Shown here one piece after another: positions 48,032 through 56,934 of a DNA stretch of 64,000 nt. Position 1 is the stretch's first letter. Each line of letters starts with the position of its first letter. The stretch spans positions 620,001 through 684,000 of the forward strand of contig NZ_VYQE01000001.1 of the NCBI RefSeq assembly GCF_008710275.1. Reading direction: 5' to 3'. Source of the DNA: Histidinibacterium aquaticum (GTDB lineage: Bacteria; Pseudomonadota; Alphaproteobacteria; Rhodobacterales; Rhodobacteraceae). A program made the position numbers and the translations under genes. Below the pieces are notes generated by a model that was not told where the DNA came from, searched no databases, and worked only from the letters and a program-made list of their open reading frames with translations.

Positions 48032-48069
48032 CGGCCCGGGGGGCGGATTGACACCGCTCCCCCGGGCCG
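48032..48069 (+). terminator. GC-rich inverted repeat after the transaldolase gene
   Basis: CGGCCCGGGGG followed by GCGG pairs with CCGC, one bulged T, and CCCCCGGGCCG around a 7-base loop. No U-tract follows, so the call as terminator is tentative. Confidence 0.45.
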
Positions 48070-48106
48070 TAGGCTTGCCCGCAACACAGATTTACCGGGG
48101 GATATC

Positions 48107-48802
48107 ATGCAGAAGGTCTACGGCAACGCGGCCGAGGCTCTGGACGGGCTGCTTCACGACGGAATGCTCATCGCGGCGGGCGGCTTCGGCCTCTGCGGCA
48201 TCCCCGAGCTGCTGATCCAGGCGATCCGCGACAGCGGCGTGAAGGATCTGACCGTGGCCTCCAACAACGCGGGCGTCGACGGTTTCGGCCTCGGGCTTCT
48301 GCTGGAATCCAAGCAGGTCAAGAAGATGATGTCGTCCTACGTGGGCGAGAACAAGGAGTTCATGCGCCAGTACCTCGGCGGCGAGCTCGAGCTCGAGTTC
48401 AATCCGCAGGGCACCCTGGCGGAGCGGATGCGCGCCGGCGGCGCGGGCATCGCGGGCTTCTACACCAAGACCGGCTACGGCACGCAGATCGGCGAAGGCA
48501 AGGAAGTGAAGGTCTTCGACGACGAGCATTACATCCTCGAGCGCGGGATCTTCGCCGACCTCTCCATCGTGAAGGCCTGGAAGGCCGATACCACGGGCAA
48601 CTGCGTCTTCCGCAAGACCGCCCGCAACTTCAATCCGCCGGCGGCGATGTGCGGCAAGATCTGCGTCATGGAGGTCGAGGAGATCGTCGAGCCCGGCGAG
48701 CTCGATCCCGATCACATCCACCTGCCCGGCATCTACGTGCACCGCCTGATCCAGGGCGAGCACGAGAAGCGGATCGAGCAGCGGACGACCCGGGCGGCCT
48801 GA
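48107..48802 (+). CDS. 3-oxoacid CoA-transferase subunit A
   Basis: This 231-aa protein has the family-1 CoA-transferase alpha signature [20 protein letters not shown] and [16 protein letters not shown]. It pairs with subunit B at 50043 to move CoA from succinyl-CoA to acetoacetate or another 3-oxoacid. The length and the motifs fit ScoA/AtoD-type proteins. The start ATG at 48107 lies close to a GGGGGAT sequence. Unusually, a sensor kinase gene lies between this gene and its partner. Confidence 0.93.
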   Translation: MQKVYGNAAEALDGLLHDGMLIAAGGFGLCGIPELLIQAIRDSGVKDLTVASNNAGVDGFGLGLLLESKQVKKMMSSYVGENKEFMRQYLGGELELEFNPQGTLAERMRAGGAGIAGFYTKTGYGTQIGEGKEVKVFDDEHYILERGIFADLSIVKAWKADTTGNCVFRKTARNFNPPAAMCGKICVMEVEEIVEPGELDPDHIHLPGIYVHRLIQGEHEKRIEQRTTRAA

Positions 48803-48867
48803 CCCCGAGCACGGCCAAGGGCGATTTGTCCGGGGAGCTGTCGTAAGAGTGTTGTAGTTAACGATTC

Positions 48868-49932
48868 GTGGAGACCGGTGCCGTGGCTGACATACGCAAT
48901 CTGAAGAGCGAGATCGCGACGACGGCAAACGTCGGCGGTGCGCTCGACAGAACGAGCCTCGGCATCGTGCTGACCAACCCCGAGCTCGACGACAACCAGA
49001 TCGTCTACGTCAACAGCGCTTTCGAGCAGATGACCGGCTATTCGGCGGCCTCCGCCGTCGGCCGGAACTGCAGGTTCCTGCAGGGCGAGGACACCGACCC
49101 CGCCGCCGTGGCCCGCCTCCGGGAAGCGATCCGCGACAAGGAGGAGACCCGCGTCGACCTCCTCAACTACCGCGCGGACGGCGAGCCCTTCTGGAACCGC
49201 GTCATGGTCACGCCGCTGCAGCTGGGCGAGAACGAGACGCCCTACTTCCTCGGCGTGCAGGTCAGGATCACGGAGCCCGGCGGCGACGAGGAGCGCGAGG
49301 ACGGCGACGAGAACTCCATCGACACGATGCTCCACGAGATCCAGCACCGGGTGAAGAACCACCTGTCGATGATCGTGGGCATGATCCGGATGCAGGCGCG
49401 CGGCCATTCCGCCGAAGAGGATTTCACCACCCTCTCGCGCCGCGTCGAGACGCTCCAGCTGCTCTACGAGGAGATGGCCTTTCGCGGGGTGAGCCAGCGG
49501 CGGAACGACGAGTCGATCGACCTCGGCGCCTATCTCACCAGGGTCGCCAGCGCGATCTCGCACCTCGACGGCCGCAGCGGCGTGCGCGTCAACGTCAACG
49601 CCGAGGCCAAGGAGGTGCGCTTCGAGACGGCGACGCGCATCGGCCTGCTGGTCTCCGAGATCCTCACCAACAGTCTCCAGCACGCCTTCGACGGCCGCGA
49701 CGCGGGGCTTGTCGAGGTGAGTATCCGGGATCTCTCCTCGAACGTGCTGCGGGTCCAGATCAGCGACGACGGGATCGGCCTGCCGCAGGGCCTCGACTGG
49801 CCAAACGACGGCAATCTCGGCGGGCGCATCGTCCGCCAGCTTGCGGACGGCCTGGAGAGCGAGGTCATCGTGACCAAGGCCACCTCCGGGACAATCATCA
49901 CGGTCGACGTGCCCGCCGACCAGCGGGACTAG
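48868..49932 (+). CDS. LOV-domain blue-light sensor histidine kinase
   Basis: This 354-aa soluble protein has an N-terminal LOV domain (about residues 28-135) with GRNCRFLQG: Cys68 can form the flavin adduct. The other flavin contacts are in place: R69, R85, N100 and N110 in [13 protein letters not shown], and Q131 in [11 protein letters not shown] short acidic linker leads to an HisKA_2-type domain, [16 protein letters not shown], with phosphoacceptor His160. An HATPase domain ([19 protein letters not shown]) completes it. It starts with GTG at 48868; a second GTG at 48883 is possible. It lies between the two CoA-transferase subunits, 65 and 110 bases from them. No response regulator is nearby. 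Confidence 0.92.
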   Translation: METGAVADIRNLKSEIATTANVGGALDRTSLGIVLTNPELDDNQIVYVNSAFEQMTGYSAASAVGRNCRFLQGEDTDPAAVARLREAIRDKEETRVDLLNYRADGEPFWNRVMVTPLQLGENETPYFLGVQVRITEPGGDEEREDGDENSIDTMLHEIQHRVKNHLSMIVGMIRMQARGHSAEEDFTTLSRRVETLQLLYEEMAFRGVSQRRNDESIDLGAYLTRVASAISHLDGRSGVRVNVNAEAKEVRFETATRIGLLVSEILTNSLQHAFDGRDAGLVEVSIRDLSSNVLRVQISDDGIGLPQGLDWPNDGNLGGRIVRQLADGLESEVIVTKATSGTIITVDVPADQRD

Positions 49933-50042
49933 GCAGCCCTCGACCGTCCCCTCCGGCTGGGCTATCCATCGATGCAACGGGACCGGCCCGCCGCGATGCG
50001 CGCGGCGCAGAGCCGGCGGGAACGGCAGAAAGGACGCAGCAC

Positions 50043-50672
50043 ATGCCCTGGGATCGCAACGAGATGGCCGCCCGCGCGGCGCAGGAACTCGAAGACGGCA
50101 CCTACGTGAACCTCGGCATCGGCATTCCGACCCTGGTGCCGAACTACATCCCCGAGGGCGTGAACGTCACGCTACAGTCGGAGAACGGGATGCTGGGCAT
50201 GGGTCCCTTCCCGCTCGAGGGCGAGGAGGACCCCGACCTCATCAACGCCGGCAAGCAGACCATCACCGAGCTGCCGCATACCGCCTACTTCGACAGCGCC
50301 ACCTCGTTCGCGATGATCCGCGGCGGCAAGATCGCCATGGCGATCCTCGGCGCGATGGAAGTGGCCGAGAACGGCGACCTCGCCAACTGGATGATCCCCG
50401 GCAAGCTGGTGAAGGGCATGGGCGGGGCCATGGACCTCGTCGCCGGCGTGAAGCGCGTGATCGTGGTCATGGATCACCAGAACAAGGCGGGCGAGTCCAA
50501 GCTGCTCAAGGAATGCACCCTGCCCCTGACCGGCACGGGCGTTGTGAACCGCATCATCACCAACCTCGGCGTGCTCGACGTGGTCGAGGGCGGGCTGAAG
50601 ATCATGGAGACCGCTCCCGAGGTCACCGAGGACCAGATCCGCGAAGCAACCGAGGCGACGATTGTCAACTGA
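50043..50672 (+). CDS. 3-oxoacid CoA-transferase subunit B
   Basis: This 209-aa protein has the beta-subunit signature [20 protein letters not shown] and the catalytic Glu in [21 protein letters not shown] near the C-terminus is also typical. It works with the A subunit at 48107, which is separated from it by the LOV kinase gene. AAAGGA lies 8-12 bases upstream of the ATG. Its stop overlaps the next gene by eleven bases. Confidence 0.93.
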   Translation: MPWDRNEMAARAAQELEDGTYVNLGIGIPTLVPNYIPEGVNVTLQSENGMLGMGPFPLEGEEDPDLINAGKQTITELPHTAYFDSATSFAMIRGGKIAMAILGAMEVAENGDLANWMIPGKLVKGMGGAMDLVAGVKRVIVVMDHQNKAGESKLLKECTLPLTGTGVVNRIITNLGVLDVVEGGLKIMETAPEVTEDQIREATEATIVN

Positions 50673-50958
50673 CACCCCCGAGATCCGGCGAGAGGTGGAG
50701 GGGTCCAAGGGCCGCTACGTGATCTCGACGCCGGAGGGGGAGGCGGAGCTGACCTACTCGGTTCTCTCCGCCGCGCTCGTCATCGCCGATCACACCGCCG
50801 TACCCAAGGCGCTGGAGGGCAAGGGCTACGCCCGTGCCCTCCTCGACCGGATGCTCGATGACGCGCGGACCGAGGGGTTTCGCATCGTGCCGCTTTGTCC
50901 CTACGTGAATTCCCAGCGGGCCAGGCACCCGGAATGGGCCGATCTCTTCTCGGTCTGA
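50662..50958 (+). CDS. Small GNAT-like N-acetyltransferase (YjdJ type)
   Basis: This 98-aa protein has the compact acetyltransferase pattern: [20 protein letters not shown], where the acetyl-CoA loop would be GKGYA, followed by [18 protein letters not shown]. It is the short YjdJ/NATD1-like type. It starts with TTG at 50662, overlapping the CoA-transferase stop. A later start would remove the first strand. The substrate is unknown. Confidence 0.82.
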   Translation: MSTDTPEIRREVEGSKGRYVISTPEGEAELTYSVLSAALVIADHTAVPKALEGKGYARALLDRMLDDARTEGFRIVPLCPYVNSQRARHPEWADLFSV

Positions 50959-51029
50959 CGCCGATCCGGCGTTTCCGGATCCGGGACGACGTCATTCTAT
51001 TGCCCCAATCCGTCGCTAATCCGGCGCCA

Positions 51030-52037
51030 ATGACACCGAAGCCCGCAGTCCCCGCGCCAGAGGTGCGCGCGTCCTCCCTGGACACCCGCCGCAGGTGGCG
51101 GGACGTGGCGTTGCTCGGCGGTCTCTTCGTGCTGGTCATAGCGGGCCTCGTGAGCCTCGCGGCCGCCACCGGCTGGGAGGAGACGCGCGCCCAGCTGATG
51201 AAGCTCGGCCTGCCCCAGATCATCGCCCTGCTGGCGCTGAGCGGGGCCAATTACCTCCTCCGCGGACTGCGCTGGCACGTCTGCGCGCGGCGGCTCGGCC
51301 TCTCGACCGGGCTCGGCCAGAACCTGCGGCACTTCCTCGGCGGCTTCGCCATGTCCGTGACCCCCGGCCGGCTGGGCGAGCTCGTCCGGATGCGCTGGCT
51401 GCGCCGCGAGACCGGCTGGCCGGTGGAGCGCACCGCGCCGCTGGCGCTCGTGGACCGAGCGGGCGATCTCGCCGCCATGGCGCTGCTGCTGGCCCTCTCG
51501 CTTGCCTTGGCGGCCTCGGGCATCGCCTTCGCGCTGCCGGTGGCCCTCGCCTCACTCGCCGCGGCCTGGGTCGCCACCCGGCCCCGGCTGCTCGCGCAGA
51601 TCACCACGTTGACATACCGGGCCACCGGGCTCGCGCCCCGGCTTATGGGCCGTCTGAGACGTTCGGCACGGTCGCTGGCGCTCTTCTCCAGCTTCCCGGT
51701 CGCCGCCGGTGCCATCGCGCTCGGCCTCGCGGGCTGGGCGGCGGAGGGCTACGCCTTCCACCTGCTGCTGGTCTGGATGGGCGCCGACCTCGGGCTCGCC
51801 AAGGCGGTGGCGATCTTCACCTTCTCCACGCTCGCGGGCGGGCTCACCGGCGCGCCGGGTGGCGTCGGCGGGGCCGAAGCGGCGATGATCGCCCTGCTCT
51901 CGCTCGACGGCATTCCGCTGGAGGTCTCGATCCCCGCCACGGCCATCATCCGCGTCACGACGCTGTGGTTCGCCATCGGCATCGGGCTGCTCATCTTCCC
52001 GGTGGCCGAGCGCCTGTCCCGCAAGGCGGGCCCATGA
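51030..52037 (+). CDS. Flippase-like membrane protein (LPG_synthase_TM/AglD family)
   Basis: This 335-aa protein has about eight transmembrane helices. GGFAMSVTPGRLGELVRMRWL and the late FTFSTLAGGLTGAPGGVGGAEA are signatures of the lysylphosphatidylglycerol synthase-like membrane family, which includes flippases and proteins involved in glycolipid synthesis. ATG at 51030 starts the protein. The stop overlaps the start of the DprE1-like gene (ATGA). By position it is a candidate for moving a lipid-linked sugar across the membrane. That role is an inference. Confidence 0.82.
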   Translation: MTPKPAVPAPEVRASSLDTRRRWRDVALLGGLFVLVIAGLVSLAAATGWEETRAQLMKLGLPQIIALLALSGANYLLRGLRWHVCARRLGLSTGLGQNLRHFLGGFAMSVTPGRLGELVRMRWLRRETGWPVERTAPLALVDRAGDLAAMALLLALSLALAASGIAFALPVALASLAAAWVATRPRLLAQITTLTYRATGLAPRLMGRLRRSARSLALFSSFPVAAGAIALGLAGWAAEGYAFHLLLVWMGADLGLAKAVAIFTFSTLAGGLTGAPGGVGGAEAAMIALLSLDGIPLEVSIPATAIIRVTTLWFAIGIGLLIFPVAERLSRKAGP

Positions 52038-53335
52038 CCTGGAAGCGCACGCGATACGCCGGCTGGGGCCGGGCGCTCTGGGCAGACGGAGAGCTGGCCC
52101 GGCCCGAGCGGCAGCGCGACCTGCCCGCACTCGCCACCGAGGGCCCGGCCATCGGCAACCGACGCAGCTACGGCGACGCGGCACTCGTCTCGGGCGGACG
52201 CGCCAGCGATCTCACCCGCCTCGACCGGATCCTCGGCTTCGACGAAGAGACCGGCATCCTGCATGTCGAGGCCGGAGCGACCCTCGGCGACATCGCCCGG
52301 CTTTTCGCCCCGCGCGGCTGGCTGCCCCCTGTGATGCCGGGCACCGGCTTCGCCACGGTGGGCGGGGCCATCGCCATGGACGTGCACGGCAAGAACCACC
52401 ACGGCGCGGGCTCCTTCGGCCAGCACGTGACCGAGATCGAGCTGCTCGGCCCGGACGGCCCCCGCACCCTGACGCCGGAAGACCCCCTCTTCCGCGCGAC
52501 GATGGGCGGGCTGGGGCAGACCGGTATCCTCTCCTCGGCGAAGATCGCGCTCAAGCGCGCCAAGGGCGACGTGATGATGGTCACCGAACGCCGGGCGCCG
52601 GACTGGTACAGCCACCTCAGCCTGCTCGACCGCTCCGAGGCGACCTACGTCGTCGGCTGGATCGACGCCACCGCGACCGGAGAGGCCCTCGGCCGAGGCG
52701 TCGTCGAGGAGGGCGAAACGGGCCCGGGCCTCGTCCCCCGCCCGAAGACTGCCCGCCGTGTCCCGCTGGATGCGCCCGGCGCCGCGCTGGCGCCGCCGGT
52801 CGTGAAGGCCTTCAACGCGCTCTACTACCGGCGCGTGCCGAAGTCCGGCCGGACCGTCGTCCGGCCCATCGAGACCTTCTTCTTCCCGCTGGACAAGATC
52901 CGCGACTGGAACCGGCTCTACGGCCGCCGCGGCTTTCACCAGTTCCAGTGCGTCGTGCCCATAGGCGCCGCCGACGCGCTCCGTGCCATGCTGGAGCGGG
53001 TGGCGAAGTCCGGCCTCGCCTCGCCGCTCGCCGTGCTCAAGCGCATGGGCCCGGGGCGCGCGGGGCCGATGTCCTTCCCGATGGAAGGCTATACCCTCGC
53101 GGTCGACTTCCCCAACCGGTTGCAGGCCGCACGGCTCATCGAGACACTCGAAGCCATGACCGAGGAGGCGGGCGGGCGGCTCTACCTCGCCAAGGACGCG
53201 CTCGCGGGACCCGAACGGGTGCGGGGGATGTATCCCGAACACGCGGACTGGCTCGACGAGGTGACGAAGGCCGACCCCGAGGGGCGCTACGTCACCGACC
53301 TCGTCCGCCGCCTGAAGCTCAGGGAGGCCGCATGA
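52034..53335 (+). CDS. DprE1-like FAD-dependent oxidase (decaprenyl-phosphoryl-ribose 2-oxidase family)
   Basis: This 433-aa protein has a PCMH-type FAD domain with IGNRRSYGDAALVSGG and DVHGKNHHGAGSFGQH, almost the same as the DprE1 block around the flavin. A C-terminal alditol-oxidase-like domain contains FHQFQCVVP and LAKDALAGP. DprE1 oxidises the 2-hydroxyl of polyprenyl-phosphoryl-ribose. The mycobacterial active-site Cys387 region is not obvious here, so benzothiazinone sensitivity cannot be read off. Start and stop both overlap neighbours by four bases, so it is coupled to the flippase-like gene and the DprE2-like gene. Confidence 0.85.
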   Translation: MTWKRTRYAGWGRALWADGELARPERQRDLPALATEGPAIGNRRSYGDAALVSGGRASDLTRLDRILGFDEETGILHVEAGATLGDIARLFAPRGWLPPVMPGTGFATVGGAIAMDVHGKNHHGAGSFGQHVTEIELLGPDGPRTLTPEDPLFRATMGGLGQTGILSSAKIALKRAKGDVMMVTERRAPDWYSHLSLLDRSEATYVVGWIDATATGEALGRGVVEEGETGPGLVPRPKTARRVPLDAPGAALAPPVVKAFNALYYRRVPKSGRTVVRPIETFFFPLDKIRDWNRLYGRRGFHQFQCVVPIGAADALRAMLERVAKSGLASPLAVLKRMGPGRAGPMSFPMEGYTLAVDFPNRLQAARLIETLEAMTEEAGGRLYLAKDALAGPERVRGMYPEHADWLDEVTKADPEGRYVTDLVRRLKLREAA

Positions 53336-54057
53336 CCTGGATCGTGCTCGGCGCCACCTCCTCCATGGCCCGCGCTCTCTCCCGCCGCCTGGCGGAGCGG
53401 GGCGAGGCGCTGCTTCTCTGCGGACGTGACGCCACCGATCTCGAGGCGATCGCCGCCGATTGCCGGGCACGCGGGGCTGGGTCCGCCGAGTGGCAGAGCT
53501 TCGACGTGCGGGATCCCGGCAGCTTCGCGCCCATCCTCGACTCCGCGCGCGCGCGCGAGGGCCCACTGCACGTGGCGGTCTTCGTGGGCTCCATGCCCGA
53601 GCAATCGCGGATCGATGCCGACCCCGCGCTGATCGAGGGCACGGTGACCGACAGTCTCACCGGCCCCGCCCGCTTCCTGCACGAGATCGCCTCCCTCCTC
53701 GAAGAGCGCGGCGGCTCCGTCGTCGGCGTCTCCTCGGTGGCCGGGGACCGGGGACGGGTGACGAACTACGTCTACGGTGCGGCCAAGGCAGGCTTCACGG
53801 CCTATCTTTCGGGCCTGCGCAACCGGCTCGGCCGCTCGGGCGTGCACGTCATGACGGTGAAGCCCGGACCGGTGGACACGGCCATGACCTGGGGGATGAA
53901 GATGCCCCTGATGACCACGCCAGAGGCCGTCGCCGAGGCCATCCTGGCCGGGCTGCTGCGCAAGCGGAACGTGATCTACACCGCCGCGGCCTGGCGGCTC
54001 GTCATGACCGTGATCCGCGCCGTTCCGGAGCCGATCTTCAAGAAGACCTCGTTTTGA
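53332..54057 (+). CDS. DprE2-like short-chain dehydrogenase
   Basis: This 241-aa protein is a short-chain dehydrogenase: GATSSMARALSRRLAERG (cofactor motif, slightly divergent from GxxxGxG), GVSSVAGDRG (catalytic Ser) and YVYGAAKAGF (catalytic Tyr and Lys). Coupled by overlap to the DprE1-like gene, it is the expected reductase that completes the 2'-epimerisation of lipid-linked ribose to arabinose. The function rests on the context as well as on sequence. The stop is followed by a 24-bp perfect inverted repeat. Confidence 0.82.
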   Translation: MTWIVLGATSSMARALSRRLAERGEALLLCGRDATDLEAIAADCRARGAGSAEWQSFDVRDPGSFAPILDSARAREGPLHVAVFVGSMPEQSRIDADPALIEGTVTDSLTGPARFLHEIASLLEERGGSVVGVSSVAGDRGRVTNYVYGAAKAGFTAYLSGLRNRLGRSGVHVMTVKPGPVDTAMTWGMKMPLMTTPEAVAEAILAGLLRKRNVIYTAAAWRLVMTVIRAVPEPIFKKTSF

Positions 54058-54085
54058 GGTGACGCGCCTGTGGGATCATCGGCGC

Positions 54086-54144
54086 GGTGGGGTGGAACCC
54101 CACCCTACGCGGACCACGACCGTAGGGTGGGGTTCCACCCCACC
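54086..54144. repeat. 24-bp perfect inverted repeat (REP-like) between convergent genes
   Basis: 54086-54109 (starting GGTGGGGTGGAACCCC) is the exact reverse complement of 54121-54144, with an 11-base loop. Each arm contains a smaller dyad GGTGGGG-N-CCCCACC. I associate CGTAGGGTGGGGTTCC-type repeats with REP-like elements in several bacterial genomes. It lies between the convergent dprE2-like and ubiA-like genes and can act as a bidirectional terminator. Confidence 0.75.
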
Positions 54145-54164
54145 AAAGCGGCCCCCAAACGCCC

Positions 54165-55637
54165 CTACCCGAACCAGATCGCGAACCAGTCCTCCCAGAG
54201 CCCCGCGGCGTAGAACATCAGCCCCAGCGTGATGAGCAGCAGCCCCACGCCCCGCTTGTCGCGCAGGGCGAAGACGATCGGGTCGTAGTCCTGCTTGCCG
54301 TACCAGCCGAGCCGCACCATCCGGAACAGCCACCACGAGATCGGAATCAGCGCCACCCAGAGGATCCACCTGTCGGGGTAGAGCGTCCGGCCCTGCTCGG
54401 AAAAGGAATAGGCGAAGAAGATCAGCAGCGCCCCGGCCGCACCCAGGATCGAGACGTTGAGCAGGTCGTCCCGGTCCGGCCGGCCGTAGCCCCGGCCCGG
54501 CAGACGCTCGTCCCCCTTGGCCAGCGTGAGCTCCGTCAGCCGCTTCACGCAGCCCAGCGTGATGAAGACCGGGAAGATGAAGACCAGCATGAAGACCGAG
54601 GCCTCAACCCCGCTGGCCGCCGCCCCGGCCACGACACGGATCGTGTAGAGCGAGGCCAGTGTCGCGATGTCGATCCAGCGCATCCGCTTGAGCCTGAGCG
54701 AGTAGGCGAGCGAGAGGACCATGTAGAGTGCGACGACCGCGAGAAAGGCCGGGCCGAGGAACGCTCCTATCCCCACCGCCGCCAGGCCCAGCGCCAGCGT
54801 CGCCAGCATGCCCGCCCGTATGGGGACCGCGCCGCTGGCGAAGGGCCTCCGGCACTTCGTGACGTGCAGCCGGTCGGCCTCCAGGTCGAGCAGATCGTTG
54901 ACGAGGTAGATGCAGGAGGCCGCCGCTGAGAAGGCCGCGATGCCGAGACAGACCCAGAGTAGCGTGGCCAGGGTGAACTCGTGCGCCGCGATCATCGGCA
55001 GGAACAGCAGGACGTTCTTGACCCACTGGTGCGGCCGCATCGCCCGGACGAGATCCCTTGGCGCCCAGCCGCCCGCGATCTCGCGGACCGGCTTGCCTTC
55101 GGCCTCCAGGTGCCGCGCCGAGGCACGGTCGCCGACGACCACGGCCTCGGCCGCATGGGCCCAGACCTTGCGGTCAGGTGTTTCGTTCCCCGCGTAGTCG
55201 AAGCCCCCCTCGCCATAGGCCTCGCTCAGCACCCGGGCCTTCTCGCCGGCCTTGAGGTTCACCCGGCCGTCCGAGGCGAATGCCCTGTCGAAGCCGTGGT
55301 GATCGGCGAGCGGCCCCACCAGCGAGATGTCCGAGGCCGAGGCGAGCGCCACCGGCCGACCCGCCGCCCTCGCCTCCTCGGCCAGCGCCTTGACCTCGGG
55401 CTCGACCGGCAGGAGGTCGACCCGGAGCGGCGCGATCCGCGCGAGCTCCGCCTTCAGGCGCGCGCGGTCTCGCCAGTGCCGGGCCGACGCGCGCAGCGTG
55501 TCCACGGGGCGGCGACCCAGTCCGGCCCAGAAGCACTCCAGCAGCATGTCCGTGCGCAGGAAGGTACCGTCGGCATCCAGCACCAGCGGCCGGCCCGTCG
55601 CCGTCTCGGTCGGGCCCACCGGCGCGGGCGCGGTCAC
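54165..55637 (-). CDS. HAD phosphatase fused to UbiA-family phosphoribosyl transferase
   Basis: This 490-aa protein has an N-terminal HAD domain (LDADGTFLRTD with both Asp, LASASD, YAGNETPDRKVW) of about 200 residues. An UbiA prenyltransferase follows, with RPHQWVKNVLLF, the Asp-rich NDLLDLEADR, YSLRLKR and about nine membrane helices. The UbiA half matches the decaprenyl-phosphate 5-phosphoribosyltransferase type (Rv3806c-like). The HAD half may remove the 5-phosphate from the product, joining two steps in one chain. It faces the DprE1/E2-like genes across a hairpin. A GTG/ATG choice at the start does not affect the motifs; ATG at 55637 is used. Confidence 0.85.
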   Translation of the reverse strand: MTAPAPVGPTETATGRPLVLDADGTFLRTDMLLECFWAGLGRRPVDTLRASARHWRDRARLKAELARIAPLRVDLLPVEPEVKALAEEARAAGRPVALASASDISLVGPLADHHGFDRAFASDGRVNLKAGEKARVLSEAYGEGGFDYAGNETPDRKVWAHAAEAVVVGDRASARHLEAEGKPVREIAGGWAPRDLVRAMRPHQWVKNVLLFLPMIAAHEFTLATLLWVCLGIAAFSAAASCIYLVNDLLDLEADRLHVTKCRRPFASGAVPIRAGMLATLALGLAAVGIGAFLGPAFLAVVALYMVLSLAYSLRLKRMRWIDIATLASLYTIRVVAGAAASGVEASVFMLVFIFPVFITLGCVKRLTELTLAKGDERLPGRGYGRPDRDDLLNVSILGAAGALLIFFAYSFSEQGRTLYPDRWILWVALIPISWWLFRMVRLGWYGKQDYDPIVFALRDKRGVGLLLITLGLMFYAAGLWEDWFAIWFG

Positions 55638-55638
55638 C

Positions 55639-56514
55639 TCAAATCCCTCCGTCCACGGCGAAGACGCAGCCGTCGGTGACGAGCTGCGGCGGCGTCACGC
55701 AGAGGCCGCGGGCGACCGTCCAGGCGGCGAGGACCTTGGGCACGTAGGCGCGGGTTTCGGCGAAGGGCGGGACACCACCATGCTGGCGCACGGAACCCTC
55801 GCCCGCGTTGTAGCCGGCCAGCACCAGGATGGGATCCGTCGCGAACTCTTCCATCAGCCAGTCGAGGTAGCGCACGCCGCCCCGGATGTTCTGGCTGGGG
55901 TTCAGGCTGTCGGTGACGCCGAAGCGGCTCGCGGTGTCGGGCATGAGCTGCATGAGGCCCTGCGCCCCCGCACCGCTCACCGCCTCGATCCGGCCGCCGG
56001 ACTCGACCGCGATGACCGCGAGGACGAGCGCCGGCGAGACGCGGGTGCCCACCGTCTCGCGCAGGATGTCGGTGCCATGCGCCCGGGCGATGTCGCTGAG
56101 CCCCTGCAGCGCCGGCGGGCGGACCTTCGCCTCGTCCGGGGCGCGGTCCAGCGCGGTCAGCGAGAGCTGCAGCCGTCCGGGGCCGCTGTCCTCCATGGCC
56201 GGGGAGACGGCCTGCCAGAACCAGGCGACCTCCGGCGCGCGCGGCACGGTCGGCACGCCCGGCGCGGCGGGAGCCGCGGCTCGGACCGGCTCCGACGGAG
56301 AGGAGGGCGCGGAGGGCGGCGACGGGGCGCGGATGGCGCTCGGGGCGTTGGGATCGATCTGCACGGTGATCCGACCGCCGGTGCTGCCGTGCTGAGGGAC
56401 GCCCACGCGGCGGAAGGTGAAGTCCGGCTGAAGCCTGGAGCTCTCTGCAAGGGCTGCGGCACCACAGAGGCAGCCAGCGGCCCACAGCCCCAGCGCGACT
56501 AGGGAATGTCGCAT
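55639..56514 (-). CDS. Lytic transglycosylase domain protein
   Basis: This 291-aa protein has a signal peptide, a Pro/Ser/Ala-rich linker (about residues 50-95), then a helical region and an SLT domain with AVIAVESGGRIEAVSGAGAQ, GLMQLMPDTA and AGYNAGEGSV, where the Glu in ES is the catalytic residue. It cleaves peptidoglycan. Its place upstream of the Tad locus suggests that it opens the wall for the pilus. It is divergent from flp and ends one base from the stop side of the ubiA-like gene. Confidence 0.88.
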   Translation of the reverse strand: MRHSLVALGLWAAGCLCGAAALAESSRLQPDFTFRRVGVPQHGSTGGRITVQIDPNAPSAIRAPSPPSAPSSPSEPVRAAAPAAPGVPTVPRAPEVAWFWQAVSPAMEDSGPGRLQLSLTALDRAPDEAKVRPPALQGLSDIARAHGTDILRETVGTRVSPALVLAVIAVESGGRIEAVSGAGAQGLMQLMPDTASRFGVTDSLNPSQNIRGGVRYLDWLMEEFATDPILVLAGYNAGEGSVRQHGGVPPFAETRAYVPKVLAAWTVARGLCVTPPQLVTDGCVFAVDGGI

Positions 56515-56934
56515 ATGTCTCGACCTGCTCTCGCTCGAATTGGGCTCTCGCGGCCCTCGTTTTGTTATCCTCTATGGCCCATTCACCCTTTTCAGACCAG
56601 TCCGCCTTACCCTAGGTGCTCCGGCACCCAACCCGGCGACGCCTTTTTGCAACGCCGGGCGCCAGCGGCCCCTGGCGAGACCGCCCGCCAGCGCCTTTGC
56701 CCGTGCTTCGTCGATAGTCGGGCGAGGGTTAACATGTTGTCTCCGAGGGGCGTGTCCTTCCTCGAAATCGCCCCCGAGCCCCAGCGAAAATGATCGATTG
56801 CGGCCAAAATCCCGCCCCAATCCCAAGGCTATAACCGGCTCATCCGATCCGGGATGGGCCGCTTGAGAGGCCGGACCATCGAGCCACCGGTAGGACGGAA
56901 CAGACCGGACCATAGCCCCTGAGGAGGGACAGAA
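56515..56934. other. 420-base gap upstream of the flp genes
   Basis: No gene is supported. The region holds the promoters of the transglycosylase (minus) and of the pilins (plus). It contains GGTTAACATG near 56727 and an AT-richer patch GGCTATAACC near 56829, but I cannot place -10/-35 boxes with fair spacing. A single GTTAAC half-site is not enough to call a CtrA box. The pilin leader is long and may carry control elements. Confidence 0.4.

Noticed and set aside
48850-48870. TTAACGAT upstream of the LOV kinase, and similar GTTAAC sites near 56727 and 60965, as CtrA boxes
   Set aside because: Only single half-sites are present. The second half at the right spacing is missing in each case.
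56798-56835. TTGCGG and TATAAC as a sigma-70 promoter of flp
   Set aside because: The spacing is 26 bases, too long for a standard promoter.
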